Source: an uncultured Eubacterium sp.
Lineage (GTDB): Bacteria; Bacillota; Clostridia; Lachnospirales; Lachnospiraceae
Assembly (NCBI GenBank): GCA_934358495.1
Contig: CAKRKO010000089.1
Location: 1-9,970, forward strand
Direction of reading: 5' to 3'
Length of the DNA stretch: 9,970 nt
Position 1 is the first letter of the stretch. Each line of letters opens with the position of its first letter. The notes under the pieces were generated by a model. It was not told where the DNA came from. It saw only the letters and a list, made by a program, of their open reading frames with translations, and did not search any database. Position numbers and translations under genes: made by a program. Below are positions 1-5,372 of the stretch, piece by piece.

Positions 1-6
1 GATTGT

Positions 7-60
7 ACTCCCACTGAGAAAGACTTGTTATTACTCACCACTTGCAGAAGTGGGAGTCTT
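7..60. repeat. Inverted repeats with competing pairings at the window edge
   Basis: ACTCCCACT at 7-15 is the exact reverse complement of AGTGGGAGT at 49-57, and AAGACT at 20-25 is the reverse complement of AGTCTT at 55-60. These pairings compete with the short hairpin of the 47-bp repeat at 29-75 (CCACTT/AAGTGG). The arm at 7-15 could be part of a further inverted copy of that repeat cut off by the window edge. No T-run follows on either strand, so it is not an obvious intrinsic terminator. The function is unknown. Confidence 0.5.
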
Positions 61-75
61 CTCGACTGAGATAAA
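29..75 (-). repeat. 47-bp hairpin repeat, copy A (downstream of yraN)
   Basis: Read on the minus strand, this block matches the block at 483-529 at 38 of 47 positions with no gaps. The shared skeleton is TTTATCT-n-AGTCGAG, then ACTC-n-CACTT, a four-base loop, AAGTGGTG and GT-n-ATA. CCACTT and AAGTGG form a small stem, and the differences cluster in its loop and in the spacers. It starts five bases after the yraN stop codon. The pattern resembles a dispersed palindromic element (REP-like, or an end hairpin of an IS200/IS605-type element), but no transposase is visible here, so the family is inference. Confidence 0.6.
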
Positions 76-80
76 TTCCA

Positions 81-443
81 TCAACGAAAAGTTCCACAAT
101 AATCAAACGCATTTTCCACCAAATGAATATTGTGCAAAGACACCTCTGCCACATCAAACCGGCAAGGATGTTCCATAGAATATCCGCATCTCTTCAGATA
201 AAAAACTGCAGCATTGGAAATTCGTTGCCGTTTCCGAACATCCACTGCCTCACACGGCGTGCCAAATTGTTCATTGCTACGGTATTTGACCTCGATAAAA
301 ATGAGATATCCATCCTTTTTTGCAATCAGGTCGATTTCACCAAATGAACAGCGAAAATTCTGCTCCACAACAACAAAACCATGCTGCCGCATCCAATCTG
401 CCACTCGCTGTTCCTGTGCCATACCAATTTCTCGTGTATTCAC
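81..443 (-). CDS. yraN: YraN family (UPF0102) nuclease-fold protein
   Basis: This 120-residue protein is the usual length for the UPF0102/YraN family, which has an endonuclease-like (Holliday-junction-resolvase-type) fold and no firmly established role. The family landmarks are present: an N-terminal helix starting NTREIG, the GEIDLIA strand at residues 35-41 and the EVKYR motif at 51-55, which together supply the acidic and lysine residues of a restriction-endonuclease-like active site. The start is GTG at 441-443, preceded by GAGG five bases upstream. A downstream ATG at residue 8 would remove part of the conserved first helix and has no good ribosome binding site. It is the last gene of the lepB-rbgA-rnhB-yraN unit. 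It is separated from rnhB by 77 bases and flanked on both sides by copies of the 47-bp repeat. The family call is firm; the function is not. Confidence 0.9.
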   Translation of the reverse strand: MNTREIGMAQEQRVADWMRQHGFVVVEQNFRCSFGEIDLIAKKDGYLIFIEVKYRSNEQFGTPCEAVDVRKRQRISNAAVFYLKRCGYSMEHPCRFDVAEVSLHNIHLVENAFDYCGTFR

Positions 444-482
444 ATCTGCCTCTTTCTACTCTCTCCGGCAAATATTAATTTA

Positions 483-529
483 TATCACCCACCACTTATA
501 CAAGTGAGAGTATGCTCGACTCAGATAAA
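483..529 (-). repeat. 47-bp hairpin repeat, copy B (end of rnhB)
   Basis: This is the second copy of the repeat at 29-75, in the same orientation, 38 of 47 identical. The stem here is CACTT/AAGTG around a GTAT loop. Its first bases (TTTATCTGA on the minus strand) overlap the last two sense codons and the TGA stop of rnhB, so the repeat may have supplied the present end of that gene. It fills most of the gap between rnhB and yraN. Confidence 0.6.
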
Positions 530-1282
530 GTTATGTATAAAACTCTGTCTGTGAATCGGAGATGCTCCATATTTTTTCAATGCTTCAATATGTGCTGCCG
601 AACCATAACCTTTATTGGATGCAAATCCATACTCCGGCATGATTTTATCATATTCCACCATCAGTCGATCTCTCGTCACTTTGGCAATTATACTTGCTGC
701 ACCAATGGAAATACTTTTCGCATCACCTTTAATAATTGGAACCTGATAAATATCCACTTCCGGTATTGTCACTGCATCATTCAAAAGCAGATTCGGCTGC
801 GGATCTAATTTGCTGATTGCTTCCCGCATAGCTTCATAAGTAGCCTGCAAAATATTGATCTCATCGATTCGTGCCGGAGATGCCATACCAATGCCGGTAG
901 CGACTGCCTGCTCCATGATCACATCATAAAGCTCTTCACGTTTTTTTTCACTGAGTTTTTTTGAATCATTAATATACAAAATATTACAATCTTTTGGAAG
1001 GATGACTGCTCCGGCTACTACCGGCCCTGCTAATGGACCACGTCCAACCTCGTCTATGCCACAGATAAAAGCGTAATCCGCATATTTGCGTTCATAAATT
1101 TTAAGCGCATCAATGCGAAGCAGTTCCTTCTCATATTTTTCCAAACGTTTTTGTGCCTGACTTACAGCTGCCTTTACACCTGCCCGTTCATCTGTGCTGT
1201 ATTTTTCAATAAACTGCTGCAGTCTGGTTTCTTCCGTCGCATTTAATTCTTCTTTAATCTCACCGATTTTTCTGACTGTCAT
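521..1282 (-). CDS. rnhB: Ribonuclease HII
   Basis: RNase HII cuts the RNA strand of RNA:DNA hybrids and starts removal of single ribonucleotides from DNA, with two metal ions in the active site. The protein has 253 residues, close to the roughly 255 of Bacillus RNase HII, including the Firmicute-type N-terminal extension (residues 1-70). The catalytic set is visible: D77 and E78 in GIDEVGRGPLAG, D169 in LLLNDA, and D187 in KGDAKS, followed by the SIIAKVTRDR helix and the NKGYG motif. The frame is open further upstream, but the ATG at 1282 is preferred. It begins one base after the rbgA stop and has GGAGG nine bases upstream, whereas an earlier start would overlap rbgA by about 60 bases. The last codons overlap repeat copy B. 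Confidence 0.95.
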   Translation of the reverse strand: MTVRKIGEIKEELNATEETRLQQFIEKYSTDERAGVKAAVSQAQKRLEKYEKELLRIDALKIYERKYADYAFICGIDEVGRGPLAGPVVAGAVILPKDCNILYINDSKKLSEKKREELYDVIMEQAVATGIGMASPARIDEINILQATYEAMREAISKLDPQPNLLLNDAVTIPEVDIYQVPIIKGDAKSISIGAASIIAKVTRDRLMVEYDKIMPEYGFASNKGYGSAAHIEALKKYGASPIHRQSFIHNFI

Positions 1283-1283
1283 C

Positions 1284-2135
1284 TTAATTTGCCTCCGGCA
1301 ATTCCAATGTGATACGTCCCAGGCGTCCTGATCTGAAATCGTCAATCACAAGTGCTGCTGCTTTGCTGTAATCAATCTCATTTCCACGCTGTACACAACC
1401 ACGTTTCTGTGCAATAGCTTCGAGGATTTCCACCGGACGCTCAACATTCTCTTCCACCTCATAACGGGCAGCCAATGTACCTGCATAATTTTCTCGCAGA
1501 AAAGAAATTAATTCCAGTGAAAGCTCATCGATGTTCAGAATTTCATCCTTGATAGAACCGATCAGCGCCAGACGGAGTCCTACCATCTGATCATCAAATT
1601 TCGGCCATAAAATTCCTGGTGTATCCAACAGTTCTACATCTTTGTTTAATCGAATCCACTGTTTTCCTTTTGTCACACCCGGTTTGTTTCCAGTCTTTGC
1701 ACATGCTTTTCCAGCAAATGTATTTATAAATGTAGATTTTCCCACATTCGGGATTCCGACAACCATGGCACGCACCGGGCGGTTTTTAATGCCTCTGCGA
1801 CGGTCACGTTCAATTTTCTCCTTGCAGGCTTCCAGAATGACATTCTGGATCTCTTTCATACTATTTCTGCGGCGTGCATCCAGCTTTACCACATAAAATC
1901 CTTTTGCTTTAAAGTAAGAAGCCCACGCTTCATTTTTTCTCTCATCTGACAAATCTGACTTGTTTAACAAAATCAGACGCGCTTTATTTTTTCCAAGTTC
2001 ATCAATATCCGGATTACGGCTGCTTAGCGGAATTCTCGCATCCACCAGTTCGATTACCAGATCAATCAGTTTAATATCTTCCTGCATCTGGCGCTTTGCC
2101 TTCGTCATATGCCCCGGGTACCACTGAAAATTCAT
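1284..2135 (-). CDS. rbgA: Ribosome biogenesis GTPase RbgA (YlqF)
   Basis: RbgA is a GTPase that acts late in 50S ribosomal subunit assembly. The 283 residues show the circularly permuted GTPase order: G4 NKSD at 58-61 comes before G1 GIPNVGKS at 127-134, then GVT (G2) at 153-155 and DTPG (G3) at 171-174. The N-terminal WYPGHM motif carries His9, the residue reported as catalytic in Bacillus RbgA. The C-terminal part matches the helical ribosome-binding domain. The ATG at 2135 follows GAGGG at a normal distance. It lies 18 bases after lepB and one base before the rnhB start, so these genes are probably cotranscribed and coupled in translation. Confidence 0.96.
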   Translation of the reverse strand: MNFQWYPGHMTKAKRQMQEDIKLIDLVIELVDARIPLSSRNPDIDELGKNKARLILLNKSDLSDERKNEAWASYFKAKGFYVVKLDARRRNSMKEIQNVILEACKEKIERDRRRGIKNRPVRAMVVGIPNVGKSTFINTFAGKACAKTGNKPGVTKGKQWIRLNKDVELLDTPGILWPKFDDQMVGLRLALIGSIKDEILNIDELSLELISFLRENYAGTLAARYEVEENVERPVEILEAIAQKRGCVQRGNEIDYSKAAALVIDDFRSGRLGRITLELPEAN

Positions 2136-2153
2136 ACTTTATCCCTCTTTCTT

Positions 2154-2738
2154 CTATTTGATACGTCCCATCTTCTTGAACGGACGCGTAATATACCATG
2201 CTTTTCCTTTGATATAGCTTTTTTTCACATTTCCGATATTCGCATATCTGCTGTCCTCACTGCTATTTCGGTTATCACCAAGCACAAAATATTCATCTTC
2301 GCCAACCGTGATCTCGTCCTCTGCAACACCTGCGTTTTTGATTGTCTCGGTATCCTCCACATCATACAATTCACCGTTGACGTACAACAGACCATTTTTA
2401 ATCTGCACCTTGTCACCCGGTACACCGATTACACGTTTGACGTAATAATGACTCTTCTCATTGCCATTTGGCAAAAACACAATCACGTCACCAGCTTTTG
2501 GACTTTTTATGTTATAAACAAAACGATTCACCAGAATCTGGCTTCCGTCTGAAACCGTCGGTTCCATGGAATTGCCAACTACTGTCACCTTCATTCCCGC
2601 GCAATATACTACCACGAAAGCGATCAGCAATACAATAATTATTTCCACAACCCACGCGGCCAGACTTTTGGCCGTAGACAGTTTCATTTTTTTTCGTCTT
2701 CTGCGAAAATTCAGACCACCTGAATGAAATAATGTCAT
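2154..2738 (-). CDS. lepB: Signal peptidase I
   Basis: Type I signal peptidase removes signal peptides from exported proteins on the outer face of the membrane. The 194-residue protein has a basic N-terminus (RRRRKK at 12-17), one membrane segment at about 28-46 and an extracytoplasmic catalytic domain. The nucleophile is Ser57 in GNSMEPT and the general base is Lys101 in YYVKRVIGVPGD. The GDNRNSSEDSR box lies at about 154-164. The frame stays open far upstream, but the ATG at 2738 is chosen because AGGAGG sits nine bases before it. The upstream extension would run through the promoter and inverted repeats and has no family resemblance. Met18 is a possible but less likely start. It is the first gene of the lepB-rbgA-rnhB-yraN unit. 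Confidence 0.94.
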   Translation of the reverse strand: MTLFHSGGLNFRRRRKKMKLSTAKSLAAWVVEIIIVLLIAFVVVYCAGMKVTVVGNSMEPTVSDGSQILVNRFVYNIKSPKAGDVIVFLPNGNEKSHYYVKRVIGVPGDKVQIKNGLLYVNGELYDVEDTETIKNAGVAEDEITVGEDEYFVLGDNRNSSEDSRYANIGNVKKSYIKGKAWYITRPFKKMGRIK

Positions 2739-2771
2739 ACTAGATTTCCTCCTATCAAAACGTGTGTTTTT

Positions 2772-2800
2772 ATTGTAACAGAAAATATTCTTTTCAAACA
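2772..2800 (-). promoter_or_regulatory. Likely lepB promoter (extended -10)
   Basis: On the minus strand TACAAT (2772-2777) is preceded by TG one base upstream, giving an extended -10 element, 33 bases before the lepB ATG. No good -35 lies at 17 bases. The best match, TTGAAA at 2792-2797, is only 14 bases away and belongs to a GTTTGAAA motif that also forms the arms of the inverted repeat at 2876-2911. A promoter is expected here because a strong terminator closes the upstream operon. Confidence 0.5.
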
Positions 2801-2826
2801 CCCTATAAATAAGGAAAATGCTGCAA

Positions 2827-2871
2827 CGAAAATTTCTTTTCGTGTGAGTGCGCATCTTTTGCACGAAGTGC
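2827..2871. repeat. Two short hairpins in the rplS-lepB gap
   Basis: CGAAAA/TTTTCG (2827-2842, loop TTTC) and GCAC/GTGC (2861-2871, loop GAA) are small inverted repeats between the 14-bp inverted repeat and the lepB promoter. They are too short to assign a role. With the neighbouring structures they make nearly the whole 2827-2950 stretch palindromic. Confidence 0.4.
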
Positions 2872-2875
2872 TTTT

Positions 2876-2911
2876 GTTTGAAAGGAAATTCAACGTTATT
2901 TCCTTTCAAAC
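2876..2911. repeat. Perfect 14-bp inverted repeat upstream of lepB
   Basis: GTTTGAAAGGAAAT at 2876-2889 is matched exactly by its reverse complement at 2898-2911, with an eight-base centre. A related sequence, GTTTGAAAAGAATA on the minus strand (2786-2799), covers the -35 region of the lepB promoter and matches 11 of 14 positions. There is no T-run on the lepB side. It directly abuts the T-tract of the rplS terminator. It could be a regulator site, an RNA stability structure or a palindromic insertion; the sequence does not decide. Confidence 0.6.
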
Positions 2912-2912
2912 G

Positions 2913-2950
2913 AAAAAACCCCCTGAAGATGCAAAGCATCATTCAGAGGA
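2913..2950 (-). terminator. Intrinsic terminator of the ylxM-rplS operon
   Basis: On the minus strand CCTCTGAA-T-GATGC pairs with GCATCTTCAGGGG around a TTT loop. This is a 13-bp stem with one bulged T and a G-T pair, and it is followed by six T residues at 2913-2918. It lies about 30 bases after the rplS stop codon and has the full form of a strong rho-independent terminator. Confidence 0.9.
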
Positions 2951-2978
2951 TTATCATCATTCAGCATACTAGCGCCAA

Positions 2979-3332
2979 TTATTTTACTAACTCTTTAACT
3001 TTAGCTTTCTTACCTACACGATCTCTTAAGTAGTAAAGTTTTGCACGTCTTACTTTACCGTAACGAACAACTTCAACTTTCTCTACGTTCGGAGAGTGTA
3101 ATGGCCAAGTTTTCTCTACGCCAACACCATTGGAGAATTTACGAACTGTAAATGTCTCACGGTTGCTTCCGCCCTGTTTCTTTAATACAGTACCCTCGAA
3201 AACCTGAATTCTTTCGCGGTTACCCTCTTTGATTTTTGCAGATACACGAACAGTATCTCCTACGGAAAACTCCGGTACTTCAGCTTTCAGCTGCTCAGCT
3301 TCGATGCTTTTGATAATTTCATTTGCGTTCAT
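2979..3332 (-). CDS. rplS: 50S ribosomal protein L19
   Basis: L19 sits at the 30S-50S interface of the ribosome. The 117-residue protein has the family's usual length and signatures: the N-terminal helix (NANEIIKSIEAEQ), the beta-barrel segment with GDTVRVSAKIKEG and RIQVFEGTVL, FPL-region equivalents around TWPLHSPNVEKVEVV, and a basic C-terminal tail with RRAKLYYLRDRVGKKA. AGGAGGT lies seven bases before the ATG. It is the last gene of the trmD operon but lies 192 bases after trmD, with its own likely promoter and leader in the gap, and a terminator follows it. No oddities are seen. Confidence 0.98.
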   Translation of the reverse strand: MNANEIIKSIEAEQLKAEVPEFSVGDTVRVSAKIKEGNRERIQVFEGTVLKKQGGSNRETFTVRKFSNGVGVEKTWPLHSPNVEKVEVVRYGKVRRAKLYYLRDRVGKKAKVKELVK

Positions 3333-3350
3333 TTTTGTGACCTCCTGTTA

Positions 3351-3391
3351 TTTGGATGTTCTTAATACATAATGTAGCAGAGGACCATCTC
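3351..3391 (-). promoter_or_regulatory. Candidate L19 leader (autoregulatory RNA)
   Basis: The roughly 75-base untranslated leader between the likely rplS promoter and its ribosome binding site contains a GC-richer patch in AT-rich surroundings. It carries GGTCCTCTGCTACA followed by AAGAACATCC just before the AGGAGG. A GATG/CATC pair and an ATGT/ACAT pair can form around it. Position and general look fit the L19 leader family known from Firmicutes, in which the protein is thought to bind its own mRNA. The assignment rests on position and recollection of the motif, not on a model search. Confidence 0.4.
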
Positions 3392-3414
3392 TTTTTTAAT
3401 TCACAACGTATGAT

Positions 3415-3443
3415 AGTTTACCATACTTATTTATAAAAATCAA
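3415..3443 (-). promoter_or_regulatory. Probable internal promoter for rplS
   Basis: On the minus strand TTGATT (3438-3443) is followed after 17 bases by TAAACT (3415-3420), with TG one base upstream of the -10 (extended -10). Transcription would begin near 3408, leaving a leader of about 75 bases. This would let L19 be made at ribosomal-protein levels independently of the weakly expressed rimM and trmD. Confidence 0.5.
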
Positions 3444-3524
3444 CATAAAATACTGCTTTTACATTGTATTTTTGACAATTCATTCGTGGATAGTAAAAAA
3501 GTAAGTAAAGTAGATGTACACACT

Positions 3525-4256
3525 CTATTTTTTTAATTGCTTTAGGATCTGCTTTACATCTGCCCGGGAGAGTTCTGCTTCCTCCAGCAATTCCGGCCGG
3601 TTGCGCAGCGTCCGCTGCACAGACTGCTCATGTCGCCAGCTTTCAATCTTTTTATGATCTCCGGAAAGCAGTACCTGCGGCACTTCCTTTCCGTTCCAGT
3701 TCGCCGGACGGCTATACTGCGGATATTCCAACAGACCGCCTTCTAATGATTCCGTAGATCCGGATTCCTCATTGGTCAGCACACCCGGAACCATTCTGGA
3801 AATTGCGTCCACCATAACCATGGCAGGAAGTTCCCCGCCGGTCAGCACATAATCACCAATGGACACATAATCTGTCACGATTTCCTCCAACACACGTTCA
3901 TCCACGCCTTCATAATGCCCGCACAAAAAGATCAGATCTTCTTCTCTTGCATATTCCTTTGCCATTCCCTGTGCAAACACCTGTCCCTGCGGCGTCAGAT
4001 ACACACAGCGCGGTTCATAGCCCACCTGCGCCACAATACTCTTCCATGCATCGTAAATGGGCTGTGCCTGCATAACCATTCCAGCTCCTCCGCCATAAGG
4101 ATAATCGTCTACCTTTTTATGACGATCCTTGGTAAAATCCCGGATATTGATCACATTTATTTCAATCAGATTCTGCTCTATGGCATTTCCGATAATACTC
4201 GTATTCAGTCCCTGTATCACCATCTCAGGAAACAATGTTAAAATATGAAATCTCAT
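3525..4256 (-). CDS. trmD: tRNA (guanine-N1-)-methyltransferase TrmD
   Basis: TrmD methylates N1 of G37 in tRNAs reading CNN-type and related codons, using S-adenosylmethionine, and so prevents +1 frameshifts. It is a SPOUT enzyme that works as a dimer. The 243 residues show RDFTKDRHKKVDD-type substrate contacts (39-51), YGGGAGM (54-60), and the knot segments LTPQG (87-91), CGHYEGVDER (112-121) and SIGDYVLTGGE (132-142), with R154 in AISRMVPG. The catalytic Asp169 of E. coli TrmD (in EDSF) aligns by eye with Glu169 here (TESL). This is a conservative change in an otherwise intact protein. The ATG at 4256 lies three bases after the rimM stop, with GAGGG upstream, so translation is probably coupled to rimM. 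Confidence 0.96.
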   Translation of the reverse strand: MRFHILTLFPEMVIQGLNTSIIGNAIEQNLIEINVINIRDFTKDRHKKVDDYPYGGGAGMVMQAQPIYDAWKSIVAQVGYEPRCVYLTPQGQVFAQGMAKEYAREEDLIFLCGHYEGVDERVLEEIVTDYVSIGDYVLTGGELPAMVMVDAISRMVPGVLTNEESGSTESLEGGLLEYPQYSRPANWNGKEVPQVLLSGDHKKIESWRHEQSVQRTLRNRPELLEEAELSRADVKQILKQLKK

Positions 4257-4259
4257 CGA

Positions 4260-4769
4260 CTAATCCCTCAATCCAGGCATCAGATATACCGTCATCACCA
4301 TCTGTTCCATGTCAATATCCCGAATGCAATCCTTGATTGCCGGAAGCAGAAGCTGTGATGCACCATCCTGCTCTACTACATAGACATCATTGGCTCCGGT
4401 CTGAAGCACATCGGTCAATGTTCCCAGTTCTTCTCCTTCCGTGGAAACCACACGCATACCGATCATATCTGCAATAAAATATTCATCTTTCTGCAGTTTC
4501 ACAGCATTTTTCCGTGTCACATACAAACTTTTTCCACGAAACCGTTCCACTTCATTAATATTTTGAAACTCTTTGAACTTCAGAATCACCATCTGTTTAA
4601 AAAATTTCACCTGGCAGATATGAAGTGTCATTCGTTCTTTCCCGGTATCTAAAATAACCTCTTTTAATTTCTTAAAACGCTTCACATCATCCGTGGTAGG
4701 AAATACTTTAACCTCCCCGGCAATTCCATGTGTGCTTGAAATCACACCTACCTGTAAAAATTCTTCCAT
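4260..4769 (-). CDS. rimM: 16S rRNA processing protein RimM
   Basis: RimM helps the 30S head mature, binds ribosomal protein S19 and is needed for efficient 16S processing. The 169 residues comprise the N-terminal RimM barrel, opening LQVGVISSTHGIAGEVKV, and a C-terminal PRC barrel (about 95-165: DEYFIADMIGMRV, ANDVYVV, LLLPAIKDCI). The frame extends 13 codons further upstream, but the ATG at 4769 is chosen because an AAGGGAG ribosome binding site lies just before it and the family begins here. The upstream bases form a terminator hairpin. That ribosome binding site can itself be base-paired (4774-4792), which suggests reduced or controlled translation. Confidence 0.95.
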   Translation of the reverse strand: MEEFLQVGVISSTHGIAGEVKVFPTTDDVKRFKKLKEVILDTGKERMTLHICQVKFFKQMVILKFKEFQNINEVERFRGKSLYVTRKNAVKLQKDEYFIADMIGMRVVSTEGEELGTLTDVLQTGANDVYVVEQDGASQLLLPAIKDCIRDIDMEQMVMTVYLMPGLRD

Positions 4770-4773
4770 ATTC

Positions 4774-4792
4774 TCCCTTTCAAAAAAAGGGA
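4774..4792 (-). promoter_or_regulatory. Hairpin masking the rimM ribosome binding site
   Basis: On the minus strand TCCCTTT (4786-4792) pairs with AAAGGGA (4774-4780) around a TTTTG loop, a perfect 7-bp stem that contains the rimM ribosome binding site. The 5' arm overlaps the 3' arm of the terminator hairpin at 4787-4815, so the two structures cannot coexist. Confidence 0.55.
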
Positions 4793-4815
4793 CATAGTTT
4801 AACACCATGTCCCTT
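4782..4815 (-). terminator. Internal terminator/attenuator between khpA and rimM
   Basis: On the minus strand AAGGGACAT (4807-4815) pairs perfectly with ATGTCCCTT (4787-4795) around an 11-base loop, and the stem runs into a tract of seven T residues (4782-4788). It lies eight bases after the khpA stop and ends 13 bases before the rimM ATG. This has the shape of an intrinsic terminator but sits within a conserved operon. Partial readthrough would give rimM-trmD less transcript than rpsP-khpA. Confidence 0.75.
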
Positions 4816-4823
4816 ATCGCCTT

Positions 4824-5054
4824 TTACTGTACGATCTCTACGATAACTTTTTTGTCCTCGCGAGATGCAGCAGCTTTCACAACAGAACGGATTGCTTTCG
4901 CAATTCTGCCCTGCTTACCGATCACTTTTCCCATGTCGGCCTGTGCAACATGCAGTTCCAGAACGGTTGCCCGATCTTTTTCTGTCTCTGTCACAGTAAC
5001 TTCTTCAGGATTGTCGACTAGTGATTTTGCAATTACTTCTACTAATTCTTTCAT
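4824..5054 (-). CDS. khpA: KH-domain RNA-binding protein KhpA (YlqC)
   Basis: This is a small single-KH-domain protein of 76 residues that binds RNA and, in other Firmicutes, pairs with KhpB (Jag/EloR) to influence cell elongation and sRNA-type regulation. The GxxG loop is GKQG at 46-49, in MGKVIGKQGRIAKAIR. The flanking strands (TVLELHVA before, KKVIVEIV after) complete the fold. The frame opens with GTG then ATG. The ATG at 5054 is preferred because GAGGG lies seven bases before it. It sits between rpsP and rimM as in many Firmicutes, although the ylqD gene found after it in Bacillus is absent. A terminator-like hairpin follows it directly. Confidence 0.93.
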   Translation of the reverse strand: MKELVEVIAKSLVDNPEEVTVTETEKDRATVLELHVAQADMGKVIGKQGRIAKAIRSVVKAAASREDKKVIVEIVQ

Positions 5055-5075
5055 CACGTTTCCCTCACTAATCTA

Positions 5076-5321
5076 TTATTTCTCGATACCAGCTGTTTTT
5101 AAAATTTTCTCAACTGTCTGTGTAGGCTGTGCTCCGTTTGCTAACCATTTTTTAGCTGCTTCTTCGTCTACGCGGATCTCAGACGGCTCTTTTGTCGGAT
5201 CATAATATCCAATCTCATCGATGAATCTACCATCTCTCGGGCTTCTGGAATCTGCTACTACGATTCTATAAAAAGGAGCTTTTTTCTGTCCCATTCTTCT
5301 TAATCTGATTTTAACTGCCAT
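5076..5321 (-). CDS. rpsP: 30S ribosomal protein S16
   Basis: S16 is an early-to-middle assembly protein of the 30S subunit. The 81-residue sequence has the family's N-terminal block AVKIRLRRMGQKKAPFYRI, then VADSRSPRDGRFIDEIGYYDP and a C-terminal helix with AKKWLANGAQPTQTV. Its length is normal. AGGAGGT sits eight bases before the ATG, the best ribosome binding site of this stretch, fitting high expression. It follows ffh after 51 bases, a gap holding only a short GCGC palindrome near 5353-5364, and precedes khpA by 21 bases. Confidence 0.98.
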   Translation of the reverse strand: MAVKIRLRRMGQKKAPFYRIVVADSRSPRDGRFIDEIGYYDPTKEPSEIRVDEEAAKKWLANGAQPTQTVEKILKTAGIEK

Positions 5322-5372
5322 GTCATTTCACCTCCTCAATTTTCTACTTCACTGCGCATACGCGCTATATGG

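Noticed and set aside
29..529. CRISPR array
   Set aside because: Only two 47-bp copies, about 400 bases apart with a gene between them; no regular spacers and no cas genes.
1283..1345. Longer rnhB start at 1345, giving 21 extra residues
   Set aside because: It would overlap the end of rbgA by 62 bases and lacks a ribosome binding site. The ATG at 1282 has GGAGG at good spacing and gives the normal family length.
2109..2552. 147-codon open frame on the plus strand antisense to lepB
   Set aside because: No ribosome binding site or recognisable protein; the opposite frame is an intact signal peptidase.
2739..2942. N-terminal extension of LepB from 2942
   Set aside because: The extension runs through the inverted repeat and promoter, its sequence is low in family likeness, and AGGAGG is placed for the ATG at 2738.
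5353..5364. GCGC palindrome between ffh and rpsP as a regulatory hairpin
   Set aside because: Only four base pairs, no T-run; could easily be chance.
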